Below, piece by piece: positions 20,412 through 31,090 of a DNA stretch of 64,000 nt. This DNA is from Sceloporus undulatus (Eukaryota; Chordata; Lepidosauria; Squamata; Phrynosomatidae). A model generated the notes under the pieces. It ran no database searches and was not told where the DNA came from. It was given only the letters and a program-made list of their open reading frames with translations. The stretch spans positions 11,067,656 to 11,131,655 of the forward strand of contig NC_056524.1 in assembly GCF_019175285.1 (NCBI RefSeq), read 5' to 3'. Within the stretch, counting starts at the first letter, position 1. The number at the start of each line of letters is the position of its first letter. A program made the position numbers and the translations under genes.

Positions 20412-20812
20412 TAGGGAGCATCTACATTGTAGAAATAATAAGGTTTGACACCACTTTAACTTCTGACTTTACCATGATGCATCTTTAGAGTTCAGCAAGA
20501 CAATCCCTGCTTGCTGTTCCTAGAGCTAGCCTCAGCTGGATTGGAGCTAACGTTCAACACTTGCCATAAGAGTTAAAAAGCCTTCACAATCTTCTGAACA
20601 TAATATGGTCCCTAACTATTTACCTAGAAGATCTACATAGAAAAAGCATTCTTTTCCCACACAATTACCTATGTTTTTTAGAGTGTGCAATGCATTAATA
20701 TAAAGAAATGATGTACACATTCGGGGGAAGGCAGTGGCAAACATCTGAACAAACCTTGCCAAGAAAACGCCATGTTAGGGTTGCCATAATGACTTGAAGG
20801 TAAAAACAACAA
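20412..20812. mobile_element. Family A MITE left end and a SINE 3' part
   Basis: 20,412-20,470 has GAGCATCTACATTGTAGAAA and GTTTGACACCACTTTAAC, a left MITE end. 20,722-20,812 (+) has AAGGCAGTGGCAAACATC and ATAATGACTTGAAGG, a 5'-truncated SINE. From 20,815 to 21,585 nothing is recognised apart from a possible L2-like tail near 21,250-21,310. Confidence 0.6.
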
Positions 20813-21587
20813 CTAAAAGTGATGCAAGTACTTTTGGAAGTGATCATGCATATTCATCTGAGTATAAAAGGCTGCACTCTAAGAAATTCCATCATGGAAG
20901 GACTGACTGTGAACAAGGCCACAGTTATATCTTTCTTCAGAAGGCACAAGACAAGTTGCTAGATCTTATGGTCACAGAGATATGCCTGAACATGAATAGG
21001 GCCTAGCGAACACTGAAAAGAGAAGATATCCGATGATCTTGCAGAGCACCAGCGACCTATATATCTCCTGGCCTCAGTCCAATAACCCAAAGCCGAATAC
21101 ACTCTCCAAATTAAATGAAATTATAATGTACATAAGTATGCCAAGATGGTTGCTTCTAGTCAGGTTTTATTGTCACAAGGCAGACATGGCTTTAGCTTGC
21201 ATTTCATCTTTGCTTGTATTTATCTGAGAGCTTGCATCCTAACTTATTGCAAATATTTATCGATTGACTGATTTAAATCCTGTTTTTCTCCCCGAAAGGA
21301 CTCAAGAATGAATAGCAACAATGAAGATACTTCGGTGACATAGAGACAGAACAAGATGAATGGTAAAACAAAATCACAGGTGTGATTTGACCCATTAACT
21401 TTCCCTGCAAAGTTCAGGGCTGAGTTAAGAATTTAGCCCTGCCCATGTGTTTCTTACAACAGCTTTGTGAGGTAGGTTAGCTGGAGAGATGGTGCCTGGC
21501 TGTACCCACTACCTGGGACTTTGCAGAGGACAATTCTTTCAATGGAGCCTGTCAGACGGTGTTTCACTTTTGGAAAATGAATATGTA

Positions 21588-21930
21588 CCATCCAACATTT
21601 CACAGATGAAAGCTAGGGCATGTGTGGCCAAGCAATATCAAAATGTGGTCAAGCTGGCAAGAGTTATTAATGAGGAAAGAAACATAAGCTAGGAAAGGCT
21701 GCAGCTGTTTGCTTTTGCCTGAGCCTACAGAGATGGACAAGGCTCCTTTGCTTTTTCTCTTGCTGAATTAATGGAATACAAATTACTTTTGATCTTTGAA
21801 TCAGTTTCCAAGAGTAGAAGTAAGCTGAGGACAAGGTAGGAAGGTTGGAGGAGGAGGAGGAAATGAACATTTAAAGACAACTGAAAAAGTGGGATGACAC
21901 AGGATTAATTGTGACTGTCCCTGCCAAATC
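21588..21930 (+). repeat. Dispersed repeat R2
   Basis: About 340 bp starting CCAACATTTCACAGATGAAAG, with GGCATGTGTGGCCAAGCAA, GTTATTAATGAGGAAAGAA, AGGAAAGGCTGCAGC, TTTGCTTTTGCCTGAGCC and AAGTGGGATGACA. The same ordered blocks recur at 31.7 (+), 33.2 (-), 35.3 (-), 37.3 (+) and 41.2 kb (-). No coding frame is shared. Class unknown. Confidence 0.6.
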
Positions 21931-22039
21931 GGGGCAATTGAATTGTAATATGCATAAAAACACAATACTCTACTTTGGATCCAGACTTAATCCTACTTAA
22001 GGAAGACCCATTGAAATCAACAACATATAGGGGTGTTTT

Positions 22040-23012
22040 TTTTTATTTATTTAGTTTTTTGGGTTGTGAGTCCATGTTCTAGAAAAGTATTCCTGACATT
22101 TCACCAGCAGCTGTGGCGGGCATCTTCAGAGGTGATTTGCATGTTAATCTGTTTATTGAATCAAGGAACCCGAGAGACATTGTAGACTGGGTCAGCCAGA
22201 AAAATCAGAACATCTTGGGCATAAAATGTTGTTTGAAAACACTGAAATTCTGGACCATGCTGACAGCTATCAGGTCAGGATGCACAGGGAAGCCATTGAA
22301 ATCCATAAACACCTGGACAACTTCAACAGGAAAGAAAAAACCCTTAAAGTAAACAAAGGCCCGTTATAGACGGGCACCCTATGACAGACTCAGTCCATGC
22401 TAGGGTTAGACAGGGGCGTCTCTTCCAGACGCCCCAACCCTATCACGGACTGAGTCTGTAAGAAATGGCGGCGGCCATTCCACACGGCCACCGCCATTTT
22501 GACATAACAGACACTCTGCATCCGCATGTCGCGCGGCAGAAGTGACGCTGCGAGTGCGCGACGCACCTCACGGCGTCTTTTCCGGGCTGCAAGAAGGAGC
22601 GCGATTTTCGCGCTCCTTCTTGGCAGCGTCTGGGAACCGCGCCGTTTGGCTGCTGCGGTTCCTGGATGCAGCAACTGGCAGCGGCAGCAGACCGCAGCAT
22701 TTCGGTGGTCTGTAACCCACCAAAGTTTGGCTACCAGTCCTGAAAAACACAAAAATCAAGACCCAGCAAATGTAAATGAAAACCAGCCAGGGTGAGGGGG
22801 ATTCAGCCTTGCCATTCAGCAACAGAACAATACACAGAGTAACATGAAAATCACCTCTCAACCAACAATATACACACACACACACAAAACTCTCTTCAAT
22901 GCTAGCTTTCTCTGAAGATGCCAGCCAGCCACAGTTGATGGTGAAGCATCAGGAATAAACTCTTCCAGAACATGACCTCATAGCCCCCAAAACCCACAAA
23001 AAAACTGTTGAT
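22040..23012 (+). mobile_element. Penelope-like element remnant with hammerhead-type ends
   Basis: A C-terminal Penelope-type peptide is encoded on the + strand from about 22,150. KFWTMLTAIRSGC is a shifted reading of the ILDHADSYQVR region, followed by REAIEIHKHLDNFNR words in another frame, the block next to the GIY-YIG endonuclease. Inverted ends carry the hammerhead-like string: minus strand at about 22,085-22,135 (CTGAAGA, GCCCGCCACAG, GGTGAAATGTC, AGGAAT) and plus strand at 22,909-22,955 (CTGAAGA, GCCAGCCAGCCACAG, AGGAATAAAC). A MITE interrupts it at 22,358-22,721. Confidence 0.7.
22358..22721. mobile_element. GC-rich Harbinger-like MITE nested in the Penelope-like element
   Basis: Ends GGCCCGTTATAGACGGGC and GGTGGTCTGTAACCCACC are imperfect inverted repeats flanked by AAA on both sides. 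The interior is CpG-rich and unlike its surroundings. It contains a perfect hairpin at 22,591-22,621 (AAGAAGGAGCGCGA / TCGCGCTCCTTCTT). Frames of 85-120 codons here come from the GC content. Confidence 0.65.
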
Positions 23013-23089
23013 GACGGCTGTGAAAGTGTTCAACTTAACATATAAGTTAGTCCAGTTCTGTTTATTTTAACATGTCTATATATGACTAA

Positions 23090-23515
23090 GGCTGCATCTG
23101 CACTGCAGAAATAATCCAGTTTGACACCACTTTAACTGCATCTGGAACTGATCCACAGAGAAAACACAAGAAAGAAAATAATTAAGCCAGAGGTTCGGCT
23201 GTGCACATACTCTGCATCCACACTGCAGAAGTAATCTAGTTTGGTGCCACTTTAACTGCCATGCCTCAGTGCTATGGAATTCTGGGAACTGTAATTTTGT
23301 GAGATATTTAGCCTTCTCTGTCAAGAGATCACTGGTGCCACACCAAAGCTAGAATCCCCAGGATTCCATAGCACTAGTCCATGGTTGTTAAAGTGATGTC
23401 AAACTGTTGTTATTTCTCCAGTGCAAATGCAGAGTAAATGTGCAGCTAAACCTCTGGCTTACTTTGTCCTCCTTGTGTTATTTCTCTGTGGATCTCTTCC
23501 AGAGTCCAAAAGGTG
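23090..23515. mobile_element. Family A MITE with extended inverted arms, plus a partial second copy
   Basis: 23,090-23,140 is a left end starting after TAA (GGCTGCATCTGCACTGCAG). A complete family A copy lies at about 23,210-23,430. Beyond its usual ends the flanks are also inverted: GATCCACAGAGAAA..AAGCCAGAGGTT (23,155-23,205) against CCTCTGGCTTA..TTTCTCTGTGGATC (23,450-23,497). From 23,520 to 24,690 I recognise no gene. Confidence 0.7.
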
Positions 23516-24787
23516 TATTGTGCTGCCACTTGATATCAGGATTTGAGTTCCTTTCACTCTAGTTTGTAGCACAGCCTCAAAAACAAAAGGCAATCAGGGT
23601 CATCAGCCAATCTGACTCATCCTTCCATGCCGTAAACAATCTTTTTTTTCAACATCCAGACACCACGAGTCTCTTCCGCCTATGTGAAATGCAACCTCAG
23701 TCCCAGGTTCATCACTTAGATGACGCATCCTTTGTGACGCTTCCCTGTAGTCCTTCTTGGCAGTCAACAAAGACAGAACTGGGGGACTGGATTAAGCCCC
23801 GAATCAGGCCAGAACAAAGCGATGATGCTGAATGATTTGTGGTTTCCAAGTGAAATGCAGAAGTTAACCAAAAGCAAATTAATAGTCTCAGATCTGCACT
23901 CTTGGAAGTTTTACTGAGAAAAACCAATTGCATGTCACTTTCCTCCTGCTGGACAGGGTCCAGACCAAAAAGACATGAAAAAGAGATTTGGGAAATGCCT
24001 CTAGGGAGATTTAAGATTCCTTGGATTTAGTCATGTTGTCCCTTAGAACTGGTGTGGAGAAGTTATGACCTTGCAGTGTTGGGCTGCAATGGATTGTTTT
24101 TTTTGTCTTGCCCAGCTATGAAGTTTCTAATTTTGGACATGCCTCTTTGACAGGTTTGCAAACAAAGCAAAGACCCAGCCCAAATGCAGCAGCCTGCTTT
24201 CCTGAATTAAATCGCAAAAAAAGCCCTGCAGACTGTTCATTTCAAGCACTGCGTTTGAGAAGACATAGAAAACTGAACAATTGGTCCAGTGTCTGGAAGG
24301 GCAGACTATCGGCAAGAAAGATTTTCTGACTCTCCTGCCGTTCTCAGCCACTTGGACTCTTGCCCTCTTGGCTTTTGAAAAGATAATGCTCCTCTTGTGC
24401 ATGGATGTTCCCTTGGTTTTCTTCCCTGCTGAGCCACGAGAATTTTAATTGGCTCTATACCTTCATGCTTAGCTGTCAGAGACAGTTCAGAGTGATTTAG
24501 GATGTCCCCTTTGTGTGCTGTGGTGGGACAGTCGGTGATGAATGGCAGCTTGAGTGGAGTTTCTCAAGACACATTGTGCCCAGGGTTCATTTTGGGATGG
24601 CTGGATTTCTTGCATGTTTTGGAAAGGAGCAGTCATGTGGATCAAATTGGGCAAATAGCTATGGAAGGACTTACGGCCCCCTAAAGATGTAAGGAAATGA
24701 TGAGGACATAAGCTTTTGTGGGTTAAAGCCCACTATTGCAGATGCATGGAGTGTCTTCTCAGCTGGCAGGTCTCTGTGCATCACAGC

Positions 24788-25145
24788 TACAGTCTTCCCT
24801 CCATATTCAGTGAGATTAGGGGCCCCAGACCCCCATGAAAGTGGGGAAACCACAATTTAAAAAACCCACTTTTTAACTTGAGAGACCACCTCTCTAAAAA
24901 TCTCTAGGTCCTCCCTCACAACTCCATAGTCAACATCTGCTGGACGTTGACTGTAGAATAATACTGGAGGGCCTACAAATGCCTAGAGAAGTGTTTTCTC
25001 TAGTAATCTCTAGATCATACAGCACAACTCTGTTGTCAATTTCCAATAGAATCTCTCTGGAAGACCTAGGGATTCCTAGAGAGAACATATTATTCAAATA
25101 ATCAGAACCACAAAAGTCAAAGCCGCAAATGTGGAGGGCTGACTA
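24788..25145. mobile_element. Tigger-like MITE
   Basis: Ends ACAGTCTTCCCTCCATATTC and GTGGAGGGCTGACTA are inverted with TA flanks. The interior carries repeated CTCTAGGTCCTCC and AGACCTAGGGATTCCTAGAG blocks, as at 17.5-18.5 kb. Confidence 0.7.
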
Positions 25146-25287
25146 TGAAGCTTGTTTGATGATTTTTTGCCAGCTGCTCTTACCTTATAGAGTTGTTATG
25201 AGCATGAAATTGGTATTTTGGTTGAGATTCTGTGTGTTCTGCATTGAACCCACACCTGCTCCCCTACAGCATCCCTAGAGGCTAAAC

Positions 25288-25405
25288 AGTTCGATGACTT
25301 GAGCCCCTCTAGATGTTGGATTGTAATTCCCATCAGACATCACCATTAACTAGCCTGGCCATGGCTGATGGGAGACGCAGTTCAACAACATATGGAGGGG
25401 CCCAC
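25288..25405. mobile_element. hAT-like palindromic MITE
   Basis: GCCCCTCTAGATGTTGGATTG on one side and CAGTTCAACAACATATGGAG on the other, with GCCTGGCCATGGCTGATGGG between. Confidence 0.65.
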
Positions 25406-25499
25406 TCCTGGGTTAGATTCAAATCTCCACTCAGATCTCAACCCAGTCATGAAGCATGCAGGATACCCTTGGGCCATTTTCTCTCTGCTTGATCTACCT

Positions 25500-26034
25500 C
25501 CCAAGGCCCAGCTCCATCAGGGCAAGCCTGAAAGAAGAGACTCCCCCCTCCATAACTGTCATATTCCGGCCTATGAAGGAGTTGAACAGGCAGCCCAGCT
25601 CCATCAGGGCTAGCCTGGAAGAAGAGACTCCTCCCTCCATAACTGATCTTCCGGCCTGCAAAGGAGTTGACCAGGCAGACCCAGCTCCATCAGGGCTAGC
25701 CTGGAAGAAGAGACTCCTCCCTCCATAACTGTCATCTTCCGGCCTATGAGGGAGTTGACCAGGCAGGCCCAGCTCCATCAGGGCTAGCCTGGAAAAAGAA
25801 GAGCCCTCCCTCCAGTTCATCTGCCTTGGTCCAGGCCTCAGAGGGAGAGAAGAATACTGGACCAGATCCCCTCTCCTCACCATTCCCTTCTCTTTTTGTG
25901 TCATGTCTTTTTAGATTGTAAGCCTGAGGGTAGGGAACCGTCTATTATCCCCTCTATTGTAAACCGCTCGGATTCCCAGTGATTGGGCAGTATATAAATA
26001 AATCTTATTATTGTTGTTGTTGTTGTTGTTGTGA
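25500..26034 (+). mobile_element. Short retroposon: 87-bp tandem monomers plus L2-like 3' tail
   Basis: Four tandem units of about 87 bp (near 25,504, 25,591, 25,679 and 25,766), each with CAGCTCCATCAGGGCTAGCC, GAAGAAGAGACTCCTCCCTC and TTCCGGCC. They run straight into an L2-like 3' tail (ATTGTAAGCCTGAGGGTAGG, AAACCGCTCGGATTCCC, AGTATATAAATAAATC) and a GTT repeat. No ORF lies between. The last monomer is diverged. A related copy lies inverted at 29.2-29.9 kb. Confidence 0.65.
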
Positions 26035-26039
26035 GGGTA

Positions 26040-26272
26040 ATATAGAAATAGCAATAGCAGCTTCATTTATATACCACTTCATACCACTCTAAGCAGTTTA
26101 TAACTATAAGCTAATTGCCCCCATCAAGCAGGGTACTCATTTTAGTGACCTCAGAAGGATGCACACCTGAGGTCAAGCTTGAGCCCCTGGCTGGTATTGA
26201 ATGCACAACCTTGTGGTTTGTGAGTGAGTGGCTGCAGTACAGGCCTTTAACCACTGCACCACCAGGGCTCCT
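26040..26272 (-). mobile_element. tRNA-derived SINE, second family, with L2-like tail
   Basis: On the minus strand it starts GGAGCCCTGGTGGTGCAGTGG (A-box-like), then GTTGTGCATTCAATACC (B-box-like) and ends in a TATATAAATGAAGCTGC tail. The head differs from the Sauria-type SINEs. Confidence 0.7.
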
Positions 26273-26446
26273 ATGGAAAAAGGGGAACCTTGCATGTCAG
26301 ATTGATGGCCTTGCAGCGAAATTTGGAGTGTAGCTGTAATAAAATAGATAGGTACCTCTGAAATCCACAAACAAGTACAGTGGGTATTCACAACTCTGGG
26401 AAGTGGTGAGAACGTAATAATTCTTGTTTTTCTTTGTTAACCCATT

Positions 26447-27000
26447 TAGAATCATAGAATTGGAACAGACCCCAAGGGCCATCCAATCCAACCCTCTGCC
26501 ATGCAGAAAGACACAATCCAAGCACTCCTGACAGATGGCCATCCAGCCTCTACCTGAAAACCTCCAAAGAAGGAGACTCCACCACACTCCAAGGCAGCCT
26601 ATTCTACTGTCAAACAGCTCTTACCATCAGGAAGTTCTTCCTAATACTAGATGGAATCTCTTTTGCATTGCTTGAATCCATAGTTCCTAGTCTCTGGAGT
26701 AGTAGAAAACAACCTTGCTTCATCCTCAATATGACATCCCTTCAAATATTTAAACATGGTTAACTTGTCACCCCTTTTCTTCTCCAAGCTAAACATCCCC
26801 AGCTCCCTAAGTCGTTCCTTATAGGACATGGTTTCCAGACCCTTCACCATTTTAGTCGCCCTCATTTGGATACACTCCAGCTTCTCAACATCCTTTTTGA
26901 ATTGTGGTGCCCAGAACTGGACAGAGTATTCCAGGTGGGGCCTGACCAGAGCAGAATAGAGTGGCACTATTACTTCCCTCAATCGAGAAACTATACTAGA
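26447..27000 (-). mobile_element. CR1 LINE, 3' part
   Basis: A minus-strand frame with [34 protein letters not shown] and [19 protein letters not shown]; the 3' UTR end is at 26,447 (AGAATCATAGAATTGGAACA on the + strand). Confidence 0.9.
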
Positions 27001-27004
27001 AATA

Positions 27005-27105
27005 TATACAGTGTGCCTGCGTTATACGTGGGCATGCTATACGCAGCTTTGAGCGTACGTGCTCAAGCTGTGGGGAGTGTGTGAGGTGCAAGGAGCAGCA
27101 CGTCT
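27005..27105 (+). mobile_element. Tc1/mariner-like MITE fragment
   Basis: ACAGTGTGCCTGCGTTATAC at the left end. A matching opposite end (GATGCAGGCGCACTGTA) occurs separately at 32,449-32,466. From 27,110 to 27,560 nothing else is recognised; a short L2-like tail lies at 27,565-27,640. Confidence 0.45.
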
Positions 27106-27855
27106 CATTCGAATGAGTGAAAGTTGTTTTTGCAAAAGTTTAATCTCGGTAGTAATCTTAGATGTTTTCTGGGAAACTTGACTTTTCTGCACCTGCCAAC
27201 TATGGGTAGCACTATGTGCTTCCAAGAATCATAGCGCCTGTGGCTTTCTTCTAATGTTAATATTTAAGGTTCCACTTGGTGCTTTACTTTTCTTTGCAAC
27301 CGCCAAACTGGATCTTGCCCTCAGGATTTTGTGGCAGACTGATCTCTCTTCTCTTCTCCTCTCTATCATCTCATAGAGACAAGAACGTTTCCCCCTTCTG
27401 GGCTGAACATTTCACCTTGAAACGGATGAGAAGAAAACCCTAAGATCCCATGATAAGGAATAGGATAGAAGTGTTTTAATAAATCAATAAGACATACCTC
27501 CTTTTCCAAAGTAATTGGAATTATCTGGAATTTGGCACCTATCAGATTAAACGGGAGCCCATTTTTTGTATTATTATTATTATTATTTTCATATATCCTG
27601 CCTTTCTCCCAATATAGAGACTCAAGGCAGCGATATTATGTGGGAGGTAAACTGAGTTTGTCAGTGAACCCATACTTGTTTGTCTATAGAGCAATATTTT
27701 ATTTCTTTCTTTCGCTTCATTTCTGTGCCCCCTTTCTTCCAGAAAGGGACCCAAGGTGTTAGCACATATAGATTTATTACATTTTGGAGTGTATGTGGAA
27801 TTCATTTTGACCTCAAGCTGATCTCCTAGGGGCACCCCCATTTCTCCAAAGCAGA

Positions 27856-28682
27856 GATGTCATGTAGGCAGCTTGCAAAGGAGAGGGTAGGAGCCCTAGA
27901 GAAAAGGACTGGAAATTCCCCACAGGACGTTTGGGAGTTGCTAGACAAGACAAAACATCACTTCCAAAAGGAAAATCTTTGTTTTAGGTCTCACACTTGA
28001 TGGCTCAGTGATTAAATCAATGGCCACCCATTCATCTGTTTGCCTTCCCCAATTGTGTCCAGATCCAAGTGCACTGGCTAGGCTATTCTTCACCTTGGCT
28101 TAACAAAAGCCCAGGTCTTGTTCACCTTTTGTCCAAGTCATTAAGCTCATTGCTAGAGGCTAGATTTTTCCTATAAGAACTCCCAGATTTGCCTGTTCAT
28201 GGGGCCAGTCTGGATTTCAGGGGGAAGCTCTGTCCCTTTGAACCCTGACCTGGCTCCTGACTCCTGGGGCCAGTATGTATTGCAGGGTGAAACTTTGTCC
28301 TCCTGACTCTTGGCCCAGTCATTCTATGGCTGAGCCTCATGCCATCCCCATCATATTCCATTTGGATTCCTAAAGAAGCCTACTGGGGTAAGTATAGCCC
28401 TAGTACTGCCTCTCATCTTTCCCCAACTTTCCCTCCTATATTTCTTTCAGCCTTGAGTGTGTGTGTGTGTATGTATGTGTGTGCATACTGATGTGTGATT
28501 TTACCCCTTTTAATAAAAACTAGAGTTTAATTGAAAAAGCCTGTTTCTGCACTATTTCTTGAGGAATTATTCAGTCCCTTGGTATACAAATTTGGGAAAC
28601 AATTTTGCGGGGTATTTGTAAGGGCCCCCCTCTCAGCAATTTGAGCTAATTAAAAATTCCCCTATTTCGATCCTTCCTTACA
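27856..28682. other. Unclassified segment, possibly an old LTR
   Basis: A long non-coding block contains duplicated phrases (GGCCAGTCTGGATTTCAGGG / GGCCAGTATGTATTGCAGGG), a TG repeat and TTTTAATAAAAACTAGAG, which could be an LTR polyadenylation region. There is no coding part beside it. If it is an LTR it is a solo fossil; this is a weak call. Confidence 0.2.
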
Positions 28683-29208
28683 AAGGCAGCTCACATACCA
28701 AATTTTTAAAACATTTTTTTACAATAAAAAAAATCAAAAACAATAATATTTGAAAGCACATGCAGGTTTACAATTGCATAGGTATGTGCTTAAAACATTT
28801 CCCATTTACCCTTGAAGGAGGGAAATATAATGAGGGAAGCAGCTCACAGTGACTGAACGAAGAACCCACACAAAACTTGTTCTACTGAATACTATTGGAA
28901 CACTGTTTTGATGTTTCCATCATAGGTGGTCAATTGGAGAAGAGGGTGTCCTGACAGCTGGAAATCTCAAGCTTATGAGATATCCATCAGGACATGGTCA
29001 AAGTGATTCTCCTGCACCTGATGGAAGAGAAGGTGCTCTTGCTTTAGTGGACAAAGAGCAGCCATGGAAATACAGCAATTAAGATGAGCATTTTAATTGC
29101 CATCCTTAGGTTCATCCAACAGCACATTTCAGCCAGCCAGCCTATGTTATAGGCTGATTCATTCAATTTTCTCAAGGCATGACATCAGGAGAGTCTGGAC
29201 TGGGTGCT

Positions 29209-29211
<3 letters not shown>

Positions 29212-29250
<39 letters not shown>

Positions 29251-29897
29251 TGGTTTATTTATATACCGCTATTCCAAGGATCATAGCGGTGAACAACAAT
29301 AATACAACAGTTAAAACATCATAAATCACAAATTACAGCAATAATACAACAGTTAAAACATCATAGATCACAAATTACAACCCCCCTGTACAAACATCAT
29401 ATGCTATAAAACAATTAAGAATACATGAAAACACCCCCATACAAAATAGCAGGGGGGGGGGAAGTTCCACCGGTGGCGTGGGGTGTGTGGCAGCGTCCCT
29501 CAGGAGGCCGGGGAGCTGGCTTTTCAGGGGGGGCCTCTCTCACTGACCCCTCCCCCTGTAAAAAGCCGCCACAGCGGCAAGACAGTCCTCTGCAGTTCTG
29601 GGGAGCTTCTTCCCCAGTGACATGGGGGGAGCGGCAAAGTAGTCCTCCACCAGCTCTCAGGCAGTCCCCGATGTTGCGGGGTCTGCCGATGGCTCCCTCT
29701 GTGGCCCAGGTGACAGTTGAAAGAGGGAGGGGCCTCTTCTTTCAGGCAGTCCCCGAGTTGCTGGGTCGCATGAAGGCTCCCTCTGAGGCCGAGATGACAG
29801 TTGAAGAGGGAGGGGCCTCTTCCTTCAGGCAGTCCCCGATGTTGCTGGGTCTGCCTGATGGCTCCCTCTGTGGCCCAGGTGACAGTTGAAGAGGGAA
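29212..29897 (-). mobile_element. Short retroposon with about 84-bp monomers and L2-like tail
   Basis: Minus-strand relative of 25.5-26.0 kb. On the + strand: an AAT repeat (29,213-29,250), the inverted 3' tail TTTATTTATATACCGCTATTCC, an internal 60-bp duplication (AATACAACAGTTAAAACATC twice), then three to four tandem units of 83-85 bp (29,578-29,897) with GGCAGTCCCCGA, GGCTCCCTCTG and GAGGGAGGGGCCTCTTC. Reverse-complemented, these share GCCTGAAGGAAGAGG, CCTCCCTCTTCAACTGTCA and GGCCTCAGAGGGAG with the 25.5-kb monomers. Confidence 0.65.
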
Positions 29898-30133
29898 TAT
29901 GTAACTTGCTGGCAGCACATTTGTTTTGTAAAGCTGGTAATAGTCCAAGATGATTTCTTGAGATTTCATCACTGGCATTTGATCAGAGAAGATGGCCCCT
30001 TCATTGAGGGCTGGAAATCTCTTCTCGCCCCTTTGGCCTATGATCACCATCAGAGTATGGAAAATGGCACGCTCTTCCAGCCTGGGGGAGGGAACCCAAA
30101 ACCTATGAGGAATGGTTTAGGGATCTGGATATA

Positions 30134-30410
30134 CAGTGGGGCCTCGTTATCCATGGATTTAAGCCCCCGGTGTCCCCAATGCACCACTATTAGGAACAGC
30201 CCCCGTTGTGTTCAGTACCAACACGTGCACATAGTGGTGCCACCATTACGGACAACGGGACTTCACCTGAAGTCCTGTTGTCCCTAATGGCAGAATAGTT
30301 TCATGCATACATGCACTGCCATTGGGGACAATGAGACTTGAAGTCCTGCGGATTTGGGTATCCGTGCAAAGGTCTGGAATGGATCTCCCATGGATAACGA
30401 GGTCCCACTG
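30134..30410. mobile_element. Tc1/mariner-type MITE nested in CR1
   Basis: Terminal inverted repeats CAGTGGGGCCTCGTTATCC and GGATAACGAGGTCCCACTG, flanked by TA duplications. 277 bp with no transposase. Confidence 0.9.
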
Positions 30411-30775
30411 TATCTGGCCTGGGAAGAGGAAGTTAAGAGGTGACATGATGGATATGTTTAAATATCTGAAAGGATGTCATATTGAAGATGGAGTAAGCTT
30501 GTTTTCTGCTGCTTCAGAGACTAGGACACAGAGCAATGGATTCAAAGTACAGGAAAAGAGATCCCACTACAACATTAGGAAGAACTTCCTGATGGTGACA
30601 GATGTTCAACAGTGAGATATGCTGTCTCAGAGAGTGGTGGAGTCTCCTTTTTGGAGGGTTTTAAACATTGGATGGCTTGGAGAATCCAAAATGTGAAATG
30701 CCCTTTCTACTGATAGAATCTTAGGGGGCTCGATAGATGGGTCTTGGTAGCACTTGTGGTCCCTTCCAACTCTAA

Positions 30776-31090
30776 GGGGCTCGTCAGGCCACCCTTTTAG
30801 TACTGGATTGGGGCCACGGCAACTACATGCCACGTCCTCAATCTCTCCTTTCCACAGCCCAAAATAGAGCCACAAAAAGCAGCTTATTTTTGCGCCCTGA
30901 AAAGGGTGCCATAGCCGCCAGCACGCAGCTTTTCTGTGCTCTTGCCGCTGCGTCATGCTGATGCCACTGCCAGGTAGAGCAGCGCACAGCATCACGCCAG
31001 CCTGCGGGCGGAGTAGGGGCATGTGTCATGTGGACACCATACTCTGACTCCGCCCCCAGGCCGGCCTTTCCCGCCAGTCTGTGGAGCCCC
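30776..31090. mobile_element. Family B MITE (PIF/Harbinger-like) nested in CR1 3' end
   Basis: Ends GGGGCTCGTCAGGCC and GTCTGTGGAGCCCC, flanked by TAA on both sides (30,773-30,775; 31,091-31,093). The 315-bp interior is closely related to 16,771-17,095 (shared GGGGCCACGGCAACT-like and GCACGCAGC blocks). From 31,106 to 31,700 nothing is recognised. Confidence 0.85.

Noticed and set aside
22390-22752. Arginine/alanine-rich frames of 85-120 codons
   Set aside because: They overlap on both strands inside a GC-rich MITE.
27856-28682. Confident LTR retroelement call
   Set aside because: No paired repeat or internal region is visible, so it is listed only as a weak possibility.
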